Assembly (NCBI GenBank): GCA_963556195.1
Contig: OY744531.1
Location: 47,839,200-47,903,199, forward strand
Source of the DNA: Sepiola atlantica
Lineage: Eukaryota; Mollusca; Cephalopoda; Sepiida; Sepiolidae
Direction: 5' to 3'
Length of the DNA: 64,000 bases
Shown: in pieces, positions 22,400-35,676 of the stretch
Layout: the number at the start of each line of letters is the position of its first letter
Position numbering within the stretch: the first letter of the stretch is position 1
Program-made: the position numbers and the translations under genes
The notes under the pieces: generated by a model
Told to the model about the DNA's origin: nothing
Database searches by the model: none
The model's input: the letters and a program-made list of their open reading frames with translations, nothing else

Positions 22400-23153
22400 A
22401 TCATCAAAAATGAAAATAAAACCTTTTTAAAAGGTTAAACTCTTAGATTGAGTATTTAACTTGACATTTCTCTTCTTCTTTTTTTACTTGCTTTTGATCT
22501 TTCCTTGTTGCAATCAAATGAAAACCCCACTTTATGGCAATGTTCTGCCTTTTTCTAAAAAATAAGTTTCATGTTGGAACTTTCTTGTCTTTGGGGAGGG
22601 TTTCAAGTTACAACTTGTCACCTTTACCTATCACTGCCTTCAGAAAACAACACAAGTTTTAACATTGCACTAGCTATTTTTGCTTTTACACCCCCCCCCC
22701 CCAAAAAAAAAACAACGAACATTTAAGTTGTTAAAACTTTGGCAAATTATCTGCCCTTTAAAAAAAATCATTTTGTAAACCTTTTAGCAAATGTTTGCCT
22801 CTTTCTATTTTCAGAAAAAAAACAATGATATTTAAGTTGTAAAAACTTTGGCAAATTGTATGTTCTTTTTAAAAAAAAAAATCATTTTGTATACCTTTTT
22901 GGCAAACTTCTGCCTCTTCCTATTTTCAGAGAAAAACAAAAAACAACGATATTTAAGTTGTTAAAATATTGGCAAATTATCTGCCCTTTTTTTTAAAATT
23001 AAGTTGTTAAAACTTTGACAAATTGTCTGCCCATTTTTAAAAAAAATTCATCTTGTAAACATTTTGGCAAATTCTTACCCCTTTCCTTTTTCAGGAAAAA
23101 CCTCCTTTGAACTGTGTGGTAATTTATGTTGCAATGATTATTGCAATTTTGTG
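22400..23153 (+). repeat. 3' untranslated region of the BEL/Pao element with diverged tandem repeats
   Basis: Between the last coding remnant and the 3' LTR, about four degenerate copies of a ~115-bp unit occur from about 22540 to 23090. Each contains a 'ttaagttgttaaaactttgg' type segment, then 'caaatt.tctgccc', then an A-run and 'atcattttgtaaaccttt'. A C homopolymer next to an A homopolymer lies at about 22690-22710. A purine run 'gaggggaga' at about 23155 overlaps the LTR start and may be the polypurine tract. Confidence 0.6.
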
Positions 23154-23729
23154 TGAGGGGAGAATATTAGAATTATTATTAAGCGCAGTGAATTCTAAGT
23201 GCCCTGTGATTGGATGAAAATCAGCAAATCACAGACCACTGCTTCAATCTCTACAGAAAACCCATCGGTCTCTTCTTTCTAGCCTTCGCTGCCATCAACA
23301 TCGTGTCTCATCTGCTGCGGTAGGTGCGAGCAGTCGGCTATCCCACACGTTGCCGGGGGTCCTGAAGCCGATAAGACAGTAGCCACTGTCTTTTGACACT
23401 ATGCGGGTTAATTCACTCGAGAGTGTATGCAGTGCTCATTTGAGCGAAACAAGCCATTCTGATGTTCTGAACTATTCTTAACAGCCTTGCCCCCAGAAGG
23501 AATCCTGTTACAAGACAGCTGTCATTTTCAGTGAGTTCGCAAAGGCACTTCTTTTGTCAAGCAACATTCTCTTTCTTTCTTCTCTTTTTTATCCATATAA
23601 ACATCATGTCGTTATCTACCCACGTTGTTTGTTTTCTATGTTCTTGTCTAGTCACGTTTATATGCCACCAACTTTTCTTCCAGCGGACTACAGTCTTCGT
23701 CCTTCATTCTAACGGGAAAAATCCCAACA
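23154..23729 (+). repeat. 3' LTR of BEL/Pao retrotransposon
   Basis: Direct copy of 17540-18150, starting TGAGGGGAGAATATT and ending ATCCCAACA. Relative to the 5' LTR it lacks about 65 bp carrying the TATA-like box (corresponding to 17701-17765) and has extra bases at about 23385-23398 ('actgtcttttgacac'). Confidence 0.85.
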
Positions 23730-23734
23730 GCAAC

Positions 23735-24590
23735 TTAAAGTCAGGGTAGTCACCGAAATATAAAATAAACTGTTTAAAGAATACTGAAGTAGTCCAAATG
23801 CTGCCGTTAAAAAAGCTGATTGTTCGACAATGGTCAGTTGAGTTCATGTATCCAGTGTGCGTAGATGTCCAGTAGGATATGTGAGGAAGCGACGGTAAAC
23901 GTATCCTATTCAAAGAATCAAGGAGGGAAATTATCGGTCAAAATTTGATGTAGAGCATCGTGTGTATTGCCCAAATGTCCAGCTTCCAGGCAGATTAGTG
24001 TTTTCATGGGTTACAATACGAATTTTTAAAACGCTATTTCAGGGTCGTCATCGAATGCATTTCTTTGATGCGAATATTAAAAATAGCTACTTTTGTCTGT
24101 TGGTGAAGAAAGTGAGCTGTCGGTGGGAGTACGGAGTATAGGCAATAGGTGAGATAAGATGGGTGGAGTTAAAGCATAGCTAAATGGAGGAGAGAGTGTT
24201 AGGGTGGGGTAGGGGAGGTTCGAAGAGTCAGCTTCAACTGTGAGTGGCGAAGAGTTGGTAGGTATATTTTTGGATGGGAAACGCGGCTGTTTATATTTTG
24301 CGAATTGAATTAGTTTAGAAAAGGGATGGGAAGTAAATTAGAATGATATAAAAAAATCTGGTGAAATTAGGTGATTGACTCTGTTTGGTTTCTGTTCAGT
24401 TTTAAGATAGGTTTTACAATTATATTTTCTGTGAATTAAGAAAGCTAGACTACGGTTGTCAGTAAATTGCATTCATGCATTAAAGATATAAAAGATAATA
24501 AAATATTTGTGTGGGACTGAACAGGTTACTATTGGTACACACATTACACCCGCATGCACATAGACGTACACACATGGAGGTTCCATTTCA
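23735..24590. other. No gene seen
   Basis: Sequence of ordinary composition without recognisable coding, RNA or element signals. Confidence 0.4.
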
Positions 24591-24599
24591 GACACTCTC

Positions 24600-24765
24600 T
24601 GATACAAAACACTTACATACCAATACATACACATACATACATATATACACATACCTAAATATTCATATATATATATACACATACATACAGATATCCAGAT
24701 ATACAAATATATATGTATATATATATACACACATATATACACATATACATATATATATGTATCCA

Positions 24766-24799
<34 letters not shown>

Positions 24800-24800
24800 G
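24600..24800. repeat. TA/CA-rich microsatellite cluster
   Basis: Mixed 'acatacat', 'tatacaca' and TA units ending in a TA run at about 24768-24798. Confidence 0.85.
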
Positions 24801-24839
24801 CAAGCACGCATATGACTACCTACACCCCGACCAGGCATA

Positions 24840-25450
24840 TATTCATGTAAATGTCGGTAGGGGTTGATGTACGATCCGACCCAGTATCAATACGGGGAAA
24901 GGGCTAATGACTTTTTACAAATCTCAAGTGTTTAAGTTTGCAGAGGGGTTCTCGAATAAAGACAAGAACAGTGATAACAAACAACGTGGATAGATAAGGA
25001 AATGATATTTATATGGACAAAAAGAGTAGAAATACAGACTTAGAATGCAGTGTTTCGAGTAAAAGTTGAAGTTAGGAAGGTATAATGGAATAACTAACTT
25101 TAGGTTTTGATTGTTAGGTTAACGTGATTCCTAGGGAGCTACAGAGACCACTGACACTATATATGGTGGAGGACCGGCAGTATCAAATTGGAGAAATTTA
25201 GCAGTTAGGGCGTGGGGGTTTCCATCGGGGTAATAAATTGGGCGTATTTAAATTTCCTCACATGATAGCAGTACGAAATTATCACATTTCTAGAGTTAAG
25301 GAGATGCTTCTCTTTTGCAGCAGTGACTATCATTACTTCCTCGGAGGTGCACAAATGGCAATATTTAGCTTGGAATGTAAGACCTTGATCTTTTTAAGAT
25401 ATACCATTTTAGAGAGAATTCAATATTATATGATTTAAATAACTGATTAA
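24840..25450. other. No gene seen
   Basis: Only short unconvincing frames were found; the plus-strand 66-codon frame at 25238-25438 has no recognised motif. Confidence 0.35.
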
Positions 25451-25624
25451 TTTTGTTAGAGAGGTTTGTTGTTGGTATTTTTTGTTAAATGAATAGATGT
25501 GGGGTGAGATGCGCTTTTTATTGGTTCTGAGGATAGGCCTATGGAAGTGTATATCCCAGGGTTCGTAAGCATTTCAGTAATTGTTTCTGCCAGTGGGTAT
25601 TGGGGTGGTGTACGAGTTGTTTGG

Positions 25625-26505
<881 letters not shown>

Positions 26506-26509
26506 GGCC

Positions 26510-27770
26510 GGATATTAGTATTCGAAAATATCGCACTGACCAGGAATACGAAAAGGGGTATGTTTCTGTGGATGGTGTTCTTTTCATACGGATGTAATCA
26601 GATCTTGATCAGAGAAAATATCAACCCCCTTAGATTACCTTACCCGACTTGACACACCACTATTCAAGGTATGTCTAGGATCGAGACACACACCATTCGT
26701 CGCTTCCTATCTAATAACGGTTCAATATTGTCATTACATATGGCACGATTAGCGAAAAAAATGCTCGAGATCGAATCAAGCCGTCACCCAGTTGAAATAC
26801 TGCCAGAGTCTGCGACATTTGTAAAAGGCGTGATGCGAGGTTTTTTCTGCAGTTTTGTTGCAGCGTGAACAATCAGGCTTGCCCGTGATTTTTGTTCTGT
26901 ATTGTATGCCACTGAATGCTAACGCGCCTCAGGGCAAGTTATTTACCTCCAAGGTGTTAGCAACACATGGTCAAAGTTATTTCATTTAGACACAACTTTA
27001 GCAGCACCGTCAGCATTTACCGGTAGGGGTGCCTCAGACGATAAACAAGAAACTACCCCCTTCTCAGAGAGAAGGTAAAACCTGGGAAGGTCGACCTCCT
27101 AGAACTGTACAGGACAATAACTCAGACCGGCGGGATCAAGACCCAAATACCAAAACGGTACCGGTCTACAGAGTGTAGCATCAATCAGAACATATACTAC
27201 ACTCTGATCTCATCAAAAGGCCAACAGCGTTCTAGGCCAATCGCCACTTCTGAAAAAAATTATTGACATATCCCGTACGTAGCGCTCAACTCTATTCGCA
27301 ACGTATCCTCTTTTCCCGACATCCTAAGGCGCCCAGTGACTGTATTCGAATCAACATCACTCACTAATCCCCCCTCTAGTTTCCTTGTAGAAGATTGTAA
27401 AAAGTCACTGGACCGAGGAAGCTTTTTGGGAGCGGCTCGACACTCTCTGATTTATTGCGATTAACCTCTCGGTCTACGATGGTGTTAAGGCTTAGATCGG
27501 GGAAGGCACTCTCGGCCGCAGGTATCTACGCATACATCTCTGTCAAGGTTCGGCTCAAAGAAAGCCAGCCTTTCAGCATGTCGATGACATGTCAAGTTGG
27601 ACAACCTCAAGTCTCCCACGCTTGGAAGTTTATTACAAACCTGTACGTACCAGAGAATCGAGAACTAGAGATGAAGTACAGTCATTCGTCATTCGTTAAA
27701 GTGTGATATGAGAGTCGTACGCTGAGCATACCTTAGCTCTACCTTTTAAATAAAGTTTTCTTCGAAGTTA
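26510..27770. other. No gene identified
   Basis: Base composition is more balanced than in the surroundings, which often indicates element-derived coding sequence. The open frames (65-83 codons) at 26671-26868 and 27455-27706 carry no motif I recognise. The following LINE zinc-finger tail on the minus strand suggests some of this may be unrecognised retroelement sequence. Confidence 0.3.
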
Positions 27771-27812
27771 AGTCTTAATCAACGTAAAAGTACCCTGGCG
27801 CAAAGCGTCCTT

Positions 27813-27920
27813 GTTCCAAGCAGTATACGTTGATCCCAGCCAAAAGGCCTAAAGAAATAAGTCATCGTTCCAAGCAGTATACGTTGATCCCAGCCAAAAG
27901 GCCTAAAGAAATAAGTCATC
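27813..27920 (-). repeat. Perfect 54-bp tandem duplication resembling the 5' end of U2 snRNA
   Basis: Positions 27813-27866 and 27867-27920 are identical and directly adjacent. On the minus strand each copy contains 'ggccttttggct', two variant bases, then 'gatcaa' and 'gtatactg.tt'. The eukaryotic U2 snRNA 5' region has the same order (ggccuuuuggcu, aa, gaucaa, then a gua..cug stretch). No further U2 (branch-site pairing region, Sm site) follows, so this is at most a fragment or a U2-like tail. The repeat length is a multiple of three and keeps the adjoining frame open. Confidence 0.45.
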
Positions 27921-27959
27921 GGATTGTTCTCGACAGATTCAAGATGATGTTCGTCCGTC

Positions 27960-28145
27960 GTTTGTGAAGATGACCGTGAGCATGTAGTTGTTTGTAACTT
28001 CCAGACATGACTCGTCAGTCCGATCCGAACTCTGAAATATCTCCCGCATGTAGAGCACCTGTGGGATGATTGTGTAGCAGACATGTTGACTGCCTTTTCT
28101 TTTCAGATAGCACATTAACTCTTCCGTTCCGTGCACATTCAGCAA
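27960..28145 (-). pseudogene. LINE C-terminal zinc-finger tail (RTE-like)
   Basis: On the minus strand a frame contains H-R-C-S-T-C-G-R-Y-F-R-V-R-I-G-L-T-S-H. This is a C-x2-C...H zinc-finger block of the kind that ends ORF2 in many RTE-type LINEs (C-x2-C-G-R-x-x-R-S-R-I-G-L-x-S-H). Only this tail is recognisable; the region 5' to it on the minus strand (above 28145) shows no RT motif. A 5'-truncated copy is the simplest reading. Confidence 0.5.
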
Positions 28146-28489
28146 TCCAGGTCCGTTTGTGGCTTGCAGTACGCCAGAAACATTTGTTATGAGCTAAGTT
28201 TTCCTACGAGTCGGAATTCAGACCGAACACTTTTAGGGACACGTCCAAGCTGACATGCGGTATATATGAGCCGCCAAACGAACTTGACATTGTTGCAATA
28301 TAATGTATGCTAACGGGCGTGTTGATCTGTCTAAAACATCTGTGTCTGGTATCTTACCACTTTATGTTCATTAATCTACGGAGGAATGGCATGTGGAAAT
28401 GGTTCAGTTGCATGGCTTGTCTGGCATATACGGTTCAAGTATCAAGATTCAAGATACTGGTGGAATAAATGACACTCGAAAAATAAGTA

Positions 28490-28745
28490 CTGGAAACTAA
28501 ACGAAAATCAAATTAATAATCGTATATTTTTAGTGTCGTTAACTGTTTTTTTACTAAACCACGACGACCCTATTCTCGATTCTATTGTCACGTCAGACAA
28601 CACGTATATACTTTATAATAATGGGCGACAACTAGCTAAGTTTCTGTACAAAGCATTTCCTCAAACTCCAGAATACACCCAAAACAGACGATTTGCGTAT
28701 TATTTACTAAGACTTCCCCAAGCTGATTTTGCCAGATTAGAGTAA
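28490..28745 (+). pseudogene. Mariner (Tc1/mariner) transposase fragment
   Basis: The frame encodes D-P-I-L-D-S-I-V-T-S-D-N-T-Y-I-L-Y-N-N-G-R. It closely follows the mariner transposase segment D-P-I-L-D-R-I-V-T-C-D-E-K-W-I-L-Y-D-N-x-R around the second catalytic Asp. Just upstream, in another frame, K-L-N-E-N-Q-I matches the preceding E-L-x-E-N-Q block, so there is a frameshift at about 28530. The catalytic Asp after V-T-S is kept, while the neighbouring E-K-W residues are changed. No inverted terminal repeats were found, and the N-terminal DNA-binding part and the last Asp are absent. This is a short dead fragment. Confidence 0.6.
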
Positions 28746-29225
28746 CTTATTTTAAACGCTGTATGTATGTTACTTACATCATGCACAATTTAGAATCAAC
28801 TAAGACATTTAATGTACTGGCTTCGAGTTATTGAAAAAGAAACGTGTAAATTGATCACATGCATGCACAATAATGGTAACAATAAATTTTACATACTAGC
28901 AAAAGATAAAGAGAGAGAATAAGAGATGGAGATAAGAGAGTAAGGGAAGGGAAATTAAATAAATTCAAATAAAACGATAAAATATAAAATAGGAAGTTTC
29001 GCTAATCTCAATCTCAATATATATAAGGCAAAAATCTGTGATATGTATGTAACGCTAAGGCTTTTAAAATACTAAACACACACCTCCGAATTAGGTATTA
29101 TTTTAACCGGCATAACCTCGAGAAAATAATATCGAAAAATTGCAAAAAAAGATTCATTTTTAAGGGGTCAAATAGCCATTTTTTCGTTTAATGTGATCAC
29201 GATTTTTAATGTTATCTTGTGCACA

Positions 29226-29255
29226 TGACGTCACATAGATAGGTACATGACGTCA
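29226..29255. promoter_or_regulatory. Two perfect CRE palindromes (TGACGTCA)
   Basis: TGACGTCA occurs at 29226-29233 and 29248-29255, each preceded by 'ca', 22 bp apart and about 215-240 bp inside element 1. This octamer is the consensus site of CREB/ATF bZIP factors. A third copy lies in element 2 at 42567-42574. Confidence 0.4.
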
Positions 29256-29319
29256 TAGTGATAGGTTCGGATATTATTTTATGCTATCGTCAAGTTATTG
29301 TTTTTTTTGCATTTTTCTT

Positions 29320-29398
29320 CGGACTATTGCCCTGATAAAAGGGAGGGGAATAAGCAAGAGTTATTTTAGTATAGTTCTAGAAGCCTCCTTGTATTTGG
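29320..29398 (+). repeat. Single diverged copy of the 177-bp satellite segment
   Basis: 'ggactatt..cc.gataaaa' and the following 'gttattttagtatagttct..aagcctccttg' match the unit that fills 43435-48780 in element 2. It shows that element 1 carries the ancestral segment once. Confidence 0.55.
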
Positions 29399-32300
29399 TG
29401 ATTGAAAATAAGGAAAAATATCATGATGGGATTGAAAATAATGAAGAATACCATGAGAGGATTGAAAATGATTAATAATATCATAAGGGGATTAAAAATG
29501 ATGAAGAATATGATGAAGTGATTGAAAATTATGAATAATAGGGTGAGAAGATTGAACATGATGAAGAATATCATGACTGGATTGAAAATGATAAAGAATA
29601 TCATGAGAGGATTGTAAATGATGAAGAATATCATGAGAGGATTGAAAATGATGAAGAATATCATGAGAGGATTGAAAATGATGAAGAATAAAATGATGGG
29701 ATTGAAAATGATGAAGAATATCATAAACGGGTTGACAATGATGAAGAATACAATGAGAGTATTGAAAATGATGTAGAATATAATGAGAGGATTGAAAATG
29801 CTGAAGAATACCATGATGGGATTGAAAATGATGAAGAATACTATGAGGGGATTGAAAATGATGAAGAACATCATGAGAGGATTAAAAATGATGAAGAATA
29901 TTATGAGATGATTTAAAATGATGAAGAATACCATGAGAGAATTGAAAATGATGAAGAATACCATGAGGGGATTTAAAATGATCAAGAATACCATGATAGG
30001 ATTGAAAATAATGAAGAATACAATGAGAGGATTGAAAATGCTGAAGAATAAAATGAAGGGAATTGATAATGATGAAGAATATCATGAGAGGATTGAAAAT
30101 GATGAAGAACATCATGAGAGGATTGAAAATGATGAAAAACATCATGAGAGGATGCAAAATGATTAAGACCATCATGAGAAGATTGAAAATGATGAAGAAT
30201 ATCATGCGGGGGTTGAAAATGATATAGAATACTATGAGATGATTGAAAATGCTGAAGAATACCATGAGAGGATTGAAAATGCTGAAGAATATAATAAAGG
30301 GATTGAAAATGATGAAGAATATCATGAGAAGATTGAAAATGATGAAGAACATCATGAGAGGATTGAAAATTATTAAGAACATCATGAGAGGATTGAAAAT
30401 GATGAAGAATATCTTGAGGGGGTTGAAAATGATAAAGAATACAATGAGAGGATTGATAATGCTGACGAATACCATGAGAGGATTGAAAATGATGTAGAAT
30501 ATCATGAGAGGAATTAAAATGCTGAAGAATGGGATGAGGGGATGTAAAATAATGAAGAACATCATGAGAAGATTGAAAATGATGAAGAATATTATGATAG
30601 AATTGAAAATGATGAAGAATATCATGAGCTGGTTGAAAATTATGAAGAATACGACGAGAGGATTGAAAATGCTGAAGAATATAATGAAAGGGATTTAAAA
30701 TGATGAAGAACATCATGAGAGGATTGAAAATGATGAAGAACATCATGAGAGCGATGTAAAATGACTAAGAACATCATGAGAGGATTGAAAATGATGAAGA
30801 ATATCATGAGTGGGTTTAAAATGATGAAGAATATCATGAGGGGGTTTAAAATGATGAAGAATACAATGAGAGGATTGAAAATGCTGAAGAATACAATGAG
30901 AGGATTCAATATGATGTAGAATATTATGAGAGGATTGAAAATGCTGAAGAATACCATGAAGGGATTGAAAATGATGAAGAATATCATGAAAGGATTGAAA
31001 ATGATGAAGAATATCATGAAAGGATTGAAAATGCTTAAGAATACTATGAGAGGATTGAAAATGATGAAGAATGAAATGATGGGATTGAAAATGATGAAGA
31101 ATATCATGAGCGGGTTGAAAATGATGTAGAATACTATGAGATGATTGAAAATGCTGAAGAATACCATGAGAGGATTGAAAATGATGAAGAATAAAATGAT
31201 AGGATTGAAAATGATGAAGAATATCATGAGCGGGTTGTACATGATCAAGAATACCCTGAGAGGATTGAAAATGCTGAAGAATATAATGAAGGGATTGAAA
31301 ATGATGAAGAATATCATGAGAAGATTGAAAATTATGAAGAACATCATGAGAGGATTGAAAATGATGAAGAATATCATGAGTGGGTTTAAAATGATGAAGA
31401 ATATCATGAGGGGGTTTAAAATGATGAAGAATACAATGAGAGGATTGAAAATGCTGAAGAATACAATGAGAGGATTCAATATGATGTAGAATATTATGAG
31501 ATTATTGAAAATGCTGAAGAATACCATGAAGGGATTGAAAATGATGAAGAATATCATGAAAGGATTGAAAATGATGAAGAATATCATGAAAGGATTGAAA
31601 ATGCTTAAGAATGCCATGAGAGGATTGAAAATGATGAAGAATAAAATGAAGGGATTGAAAATGATGAAGAATATCATGAGAAGATTGAAAATGATGAAGA
31701 ACATCATGAGAGGATAAAAAATGATAGAAGACCATCATGAGAGGATTGAAAATGATGAAGAATATCATGAGAGGATTGAAAATGATGAAGAATACAATGA
31801 GAGGATTGATAATGCTGACGAATACCATGAGAGGATTGAAAATTATGTAGAATATCATGAGAGGAATTAAAATGCTGAAGAATGGGATGAGGGGATGTAA
31901 AATGATGAAGAACATCATGAGAGGATTGAAAATGATGAAGAATATTATGATAGGATTGAAAATGATGAAGAATATCATGAGCGGGTTGAAAATTATGAAG
32001 AATACGACGAGAGGATTGAAAATCCTGAAGAATATTATGAAAGGGATTTAAAATGATGAAGAACATCATGAGAGGATTGAAAATGATGAAGAATATCATG
32101 AGGGGGTTTAAAATGATGAAGAATACAATGAGAGGATTGAAAATGCTGAAGAATACAATGAGAGGATTCAATATGATGTAGAATATTATGAGGGGATTGA
32201 AAATTCTGAAGAATACCATGAAGGGATTGAAAATGATGAAGAATATCATGAAAGGATTGAAAATGATGAAGAATATCATGAGGAGATTGAAAATGATTAA

Positions 32301-32446
32301 GAATACCATGAGGGGATTGAAAATGATGTAGAATATCATGAGGGGATTGAAAATTATTAATAACATCATGAAGGGATTGAAAAAGATTAAGCATACCAGT
32401 AGGGGATTGAAAATGATGAATAAAATCATGAGGGAATGAAAATGAT
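29399..32446. repeat. 30-bp satellite array A
   Basis: About 100 tandem copies of a 30-bp unit of the form 'gattgaaaatgatgaagaat' plus 'atcatgagag'. Because the unit is ten codons long, both strands stay open for hundreds of codons, giving spurious hydrophobic (F-F-I-I-F-N-P-L-M) and Lys/Met-rich peptides. Variant units mark a higher-order repeat: the marker 'gaagaatgggatgagggg' recurs about 1,353 bp apart, near 30524 and 31877. Confidence 0.9.
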
Positions 32447-32449
32447 TAA

Positions 32450-34265
32450 GAATATCTATGATACATGATACATATCTATGATACATAATACATATCTATG
32501 ATACATATTCATGATACATATCTATGATACAGTATACATATCTATGATACATGATACATATCTATGACTGATGATACATGATACATATCCACGATACATA
32601 TCCATGATACATGATACATATCCATGATACATGATACGTATCCATTATACATGATACATATCAATGATACATATCTATGATGCATTATACATATCCATGA
32701 TACTTTATACATATCCATGATACATGATACATATCCATGATACATATCCATGATACATGATACATATCGATGATACATGATACATATACATGATACATGA
32801 TACATATCCATAATGAATATCAATGACAAATGATGCATATCCATGATACATATCCGTGATACATGATACATATAGATGATATATATACATGATACATATC
32901 TATGATACATGATACATATCTATGATACATGATAGATGATACATATCCATGAGACATATCTATGATACATTATACATATCCATAATACATGATACATATC
33001 AATGATACATATCCATGATACATGATACATATCTATTATACATATCCATGATACACATCCATGATACATGATACATATCAATGATACATATCCTTGATAC
33101 ATGACACATATTCATGACACCTATACTTGATACATGATACTTATCCATGATACCTATCCATGGTACACGATATATATCAATGATACATATAAATATCATT
33201 GATACATGATACATATCAATGATACATATCCATGATACATTTCCAAGATACATGATATGTATCATTTATCATAGATATGTATCTATGATATATATCCATG
33301 ATACAAATCCATGATACATATCCATGATACATGATAATATCTATTGTACATAACATATATCTATGATACATGATAAATATACATGATACATATCCATGAT
33401 ACATATCCATGATACATGATACATATCTATGATACATAATACATGATACATATTTATGATACATGATACATATATATTATACATGATACGTATCCATGAT
33501 ACATATCCATGATACATATCCATGATACATATACATATCCATGATACATATACATGATACATGATACATATCTATGATACATATACATGATACATGATAC
33601 ATATCTATGATACATAACACATATCTATGGTATATGATACATATTAATGATGAATGATACATATCCATGAAACATATATATATATATCCATGATACATAT
33701 ACATATCCATGATACATGATACATATCCATGATACATATCAAGGATAGATGATACACATCCATGATATATATCCATGATACATACCCATGGTACATATAC
33801 ATACCCATGATACATATACATGATTCATATCTATGATACACAACACATGATACAGTATATATAATACATACCTATGATACATGATACATACCTATGATAC
33901 ATATCCATGATACACGATACATATCCATGATACATATTCATGATACATATCCATGATACATTATACATATCCATAATACATATCCATGATACATTATACA
34001 TATCCATGATACATGATACATATCTATGATACATGATAAATATTCATGATACATATCCATGATACATGATACATGATACATATCCACGATACATGATATA
34101 TTTACCTATACATGATACATATACATGATACATACACGTATACATGATACATATACATATACATGATACATATACATGATACATTATACATGATACATTA
34201 TACATGATACATTATACATGATACATATACATTATACATGATACATATCCATGATACATATCCAT
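32450..34265. repeat. 'atacatatccatgatacatg' satellite array A
   Basis: About 1.8 kb of short units of roughly 9-20 bp based on 'catgatacatatc'. A small internal inversion, 'gatatgtatcatttatcata', lies at about 33254-33273. It directly abuts the 30-bp satellite at 32446-32450. Reading frames with repeated M-Y-H-R-Y-V or W-I-C-I are translations of the repeat. Confidence 0.9.
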
Positions 34266-34500
34266 TTTTTCAACGTTAATCAGTAGTAATTTGGAAATTA
34301 TCCAATGTATTTATGTAATAACTTTATAAAAATGCTGACTCACTAAACATGCTCTATAATCCCTTGCCGGATGTACCCGTCTTGCCCTAAATTGTGTCTG
34401 GTTGTATCAGGTCATCCCATAACTTCTGTCCGGATGCATCAATAACAACATAGGAAGGCAACCGGTAAGAGTGATGTCAGTAGTTCTCAGGAGGCCTACA
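34266..34500 (+). repeat. Helitron leader segment, copy A
   Basis: About 230 bp beginning 'ttcaacgttaatcagtag', with 'cccttgccggatgtacccg' and 'cttctgtccggatgcatc'. It matches 42255-42450 of element 2 at roughly 85% by eye, where it lies about 220 bp from that element's 5' end. It is repeated with very few differences at 39775-40010. Confidence 0.7.
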
Positions 34501-34504
34501 TGAT

Positions 34505-35075
34505 TTGCAAAATAATGTAGGTGCTTCTAAAGTATAATGGTCCCCAGGAATGTTGATGCTTCTAAAGTATTACGGTCCCTCCCAGGGAACGTTGGTGCTT
34601 CTAAAGTATAACGATCCCTAGAAATATTGGTGCCTCTACAGTATAACGGTCCCCACAAATGTTGATGCTTCTAAAGTATGACGGTCCCCCAGGAATGTTG
34701 GTGCTTCTAAAGTATAATGGTCCCTAGAAATATAAGTGCTTCTCCAGTATAGGGACCAGGGGTGCTTCTACAGTATAGGACCCAGCACCAGGGGTGCTTC
34801 TAAATTTAGGACCCGGAGGCCTCTGCAGAATAGGGACAATAGGTGCTTCTCCAGTGTAGGGACTAGGGGTGCTTCTCCAGTATAGGGACCAGGGGTGTTT
34901 CTACAATATAGGAACCAGTACCGGGGGTGCTTCTACAATATAGGACCCGGAGGCCTATGAAGAATAGGGACCATGGGTGCTCTGCAGTATAGCGGCCAGG
35001 GGTTCTTCTACAGTATAGGACCCAGCACCAGGGGTGCTTCTACAATATAGGACCCGGAGGCTTCTGCAGTATGGT
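34505..35075 (+). repeat. 'gcttcta.agtata' minisatellite, copy A
   Basis: Irregular units of about 25-50 bp, each containing 'gtgcttctaaagtata' or 'gtgcttctacagtatagg' followed by a C/G-rich tail. They are related to the 'gcttctgcggtata' repeats of element 2 (48800-49670). Confidence 0.8.
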
Positions 35076-35265
35076 TCTTTGATATGACCGAGGCACCTCG
35101 GAAATTTTTTTTTCTTTCTTTAACGATAAATATTTCTATGTATGGGGAAGGGTAAAAAAAAAAATTTTCTTTCTAAGGGGGTTAAATTGTTTTTTCTTTT
35201 AAATTAAAAATATTTCTAAGTATGTGGGAGGATGAAAAAAAAGTTTTCTTGGGTGGTGCCAAAAA
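35076..35265 (+). other. T-rich spacer between minisatellites
   Basis: About 190 bp with two related segments, each containing 'aaatatttctaagtatg'-like sequence, a G-rich bit and an A run. It is repeated at 40590-40775. No gene was found. Confidence 0.55.
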
Positions 35266-35676
35266 AATATAGTATGCACACTAGGGCGGCGATAGGTACG
35301 AATATAGTATGCGCACCGGGCCGGCGATAGGTATATACATAGTATGGGCACTGGAGTGGCAATAGGTACGTATATAGTAGTGCATAGGGGTGCCGATAGG
35401 TACGTATTTAGCATTCACACCGGGGTAACGATAGGTACGTATTTAGCATTCGCACCGGGGGTGGCGATATGTACATATTTAGTATTCGCACTGAGGCAGC
35501 GATATGTACATATGTAGTATGCACACTGGGTCGTCGATAAGTACGTATTCAGCATTCGCACCAGGTGGGCGATAGGTATGTATTTAGCATTCGCACCGGG
35601 GCGGCGATAGGTACATATTAAGCATTCACACCGGGGCGGCGATAGGTACGTATTTAGCATTCAGGGGTTGTGATAG
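35266..35676 (+). repeat. 'ggcgataggtacgtat' minisatellite, copy A
   Basis: Tandem units of about 36-38 bp, 'gcgataggtacgtatttagc' followed by 'attcgcaccgggg'. The array ends abruptly at 35676, where sequence switches within 'ttgtgatag' to the 30-bp satellite. This is the junction of the internal 5.5-kb duplication. Confidence 0.85.

Noticed and set aside
17540..23729. A functional BEL/Pao retrotransposon
   Set aside because: Multiple frameshifts and in-frame stops, loss of protease and RT core, and diverged LTRs.
29399..32446. CRISPR-like regular 30-bp repeats
   Set aside because: Units are contiguous with no unique spacers, and the setting is a eukaryotic transposable-element landscape.
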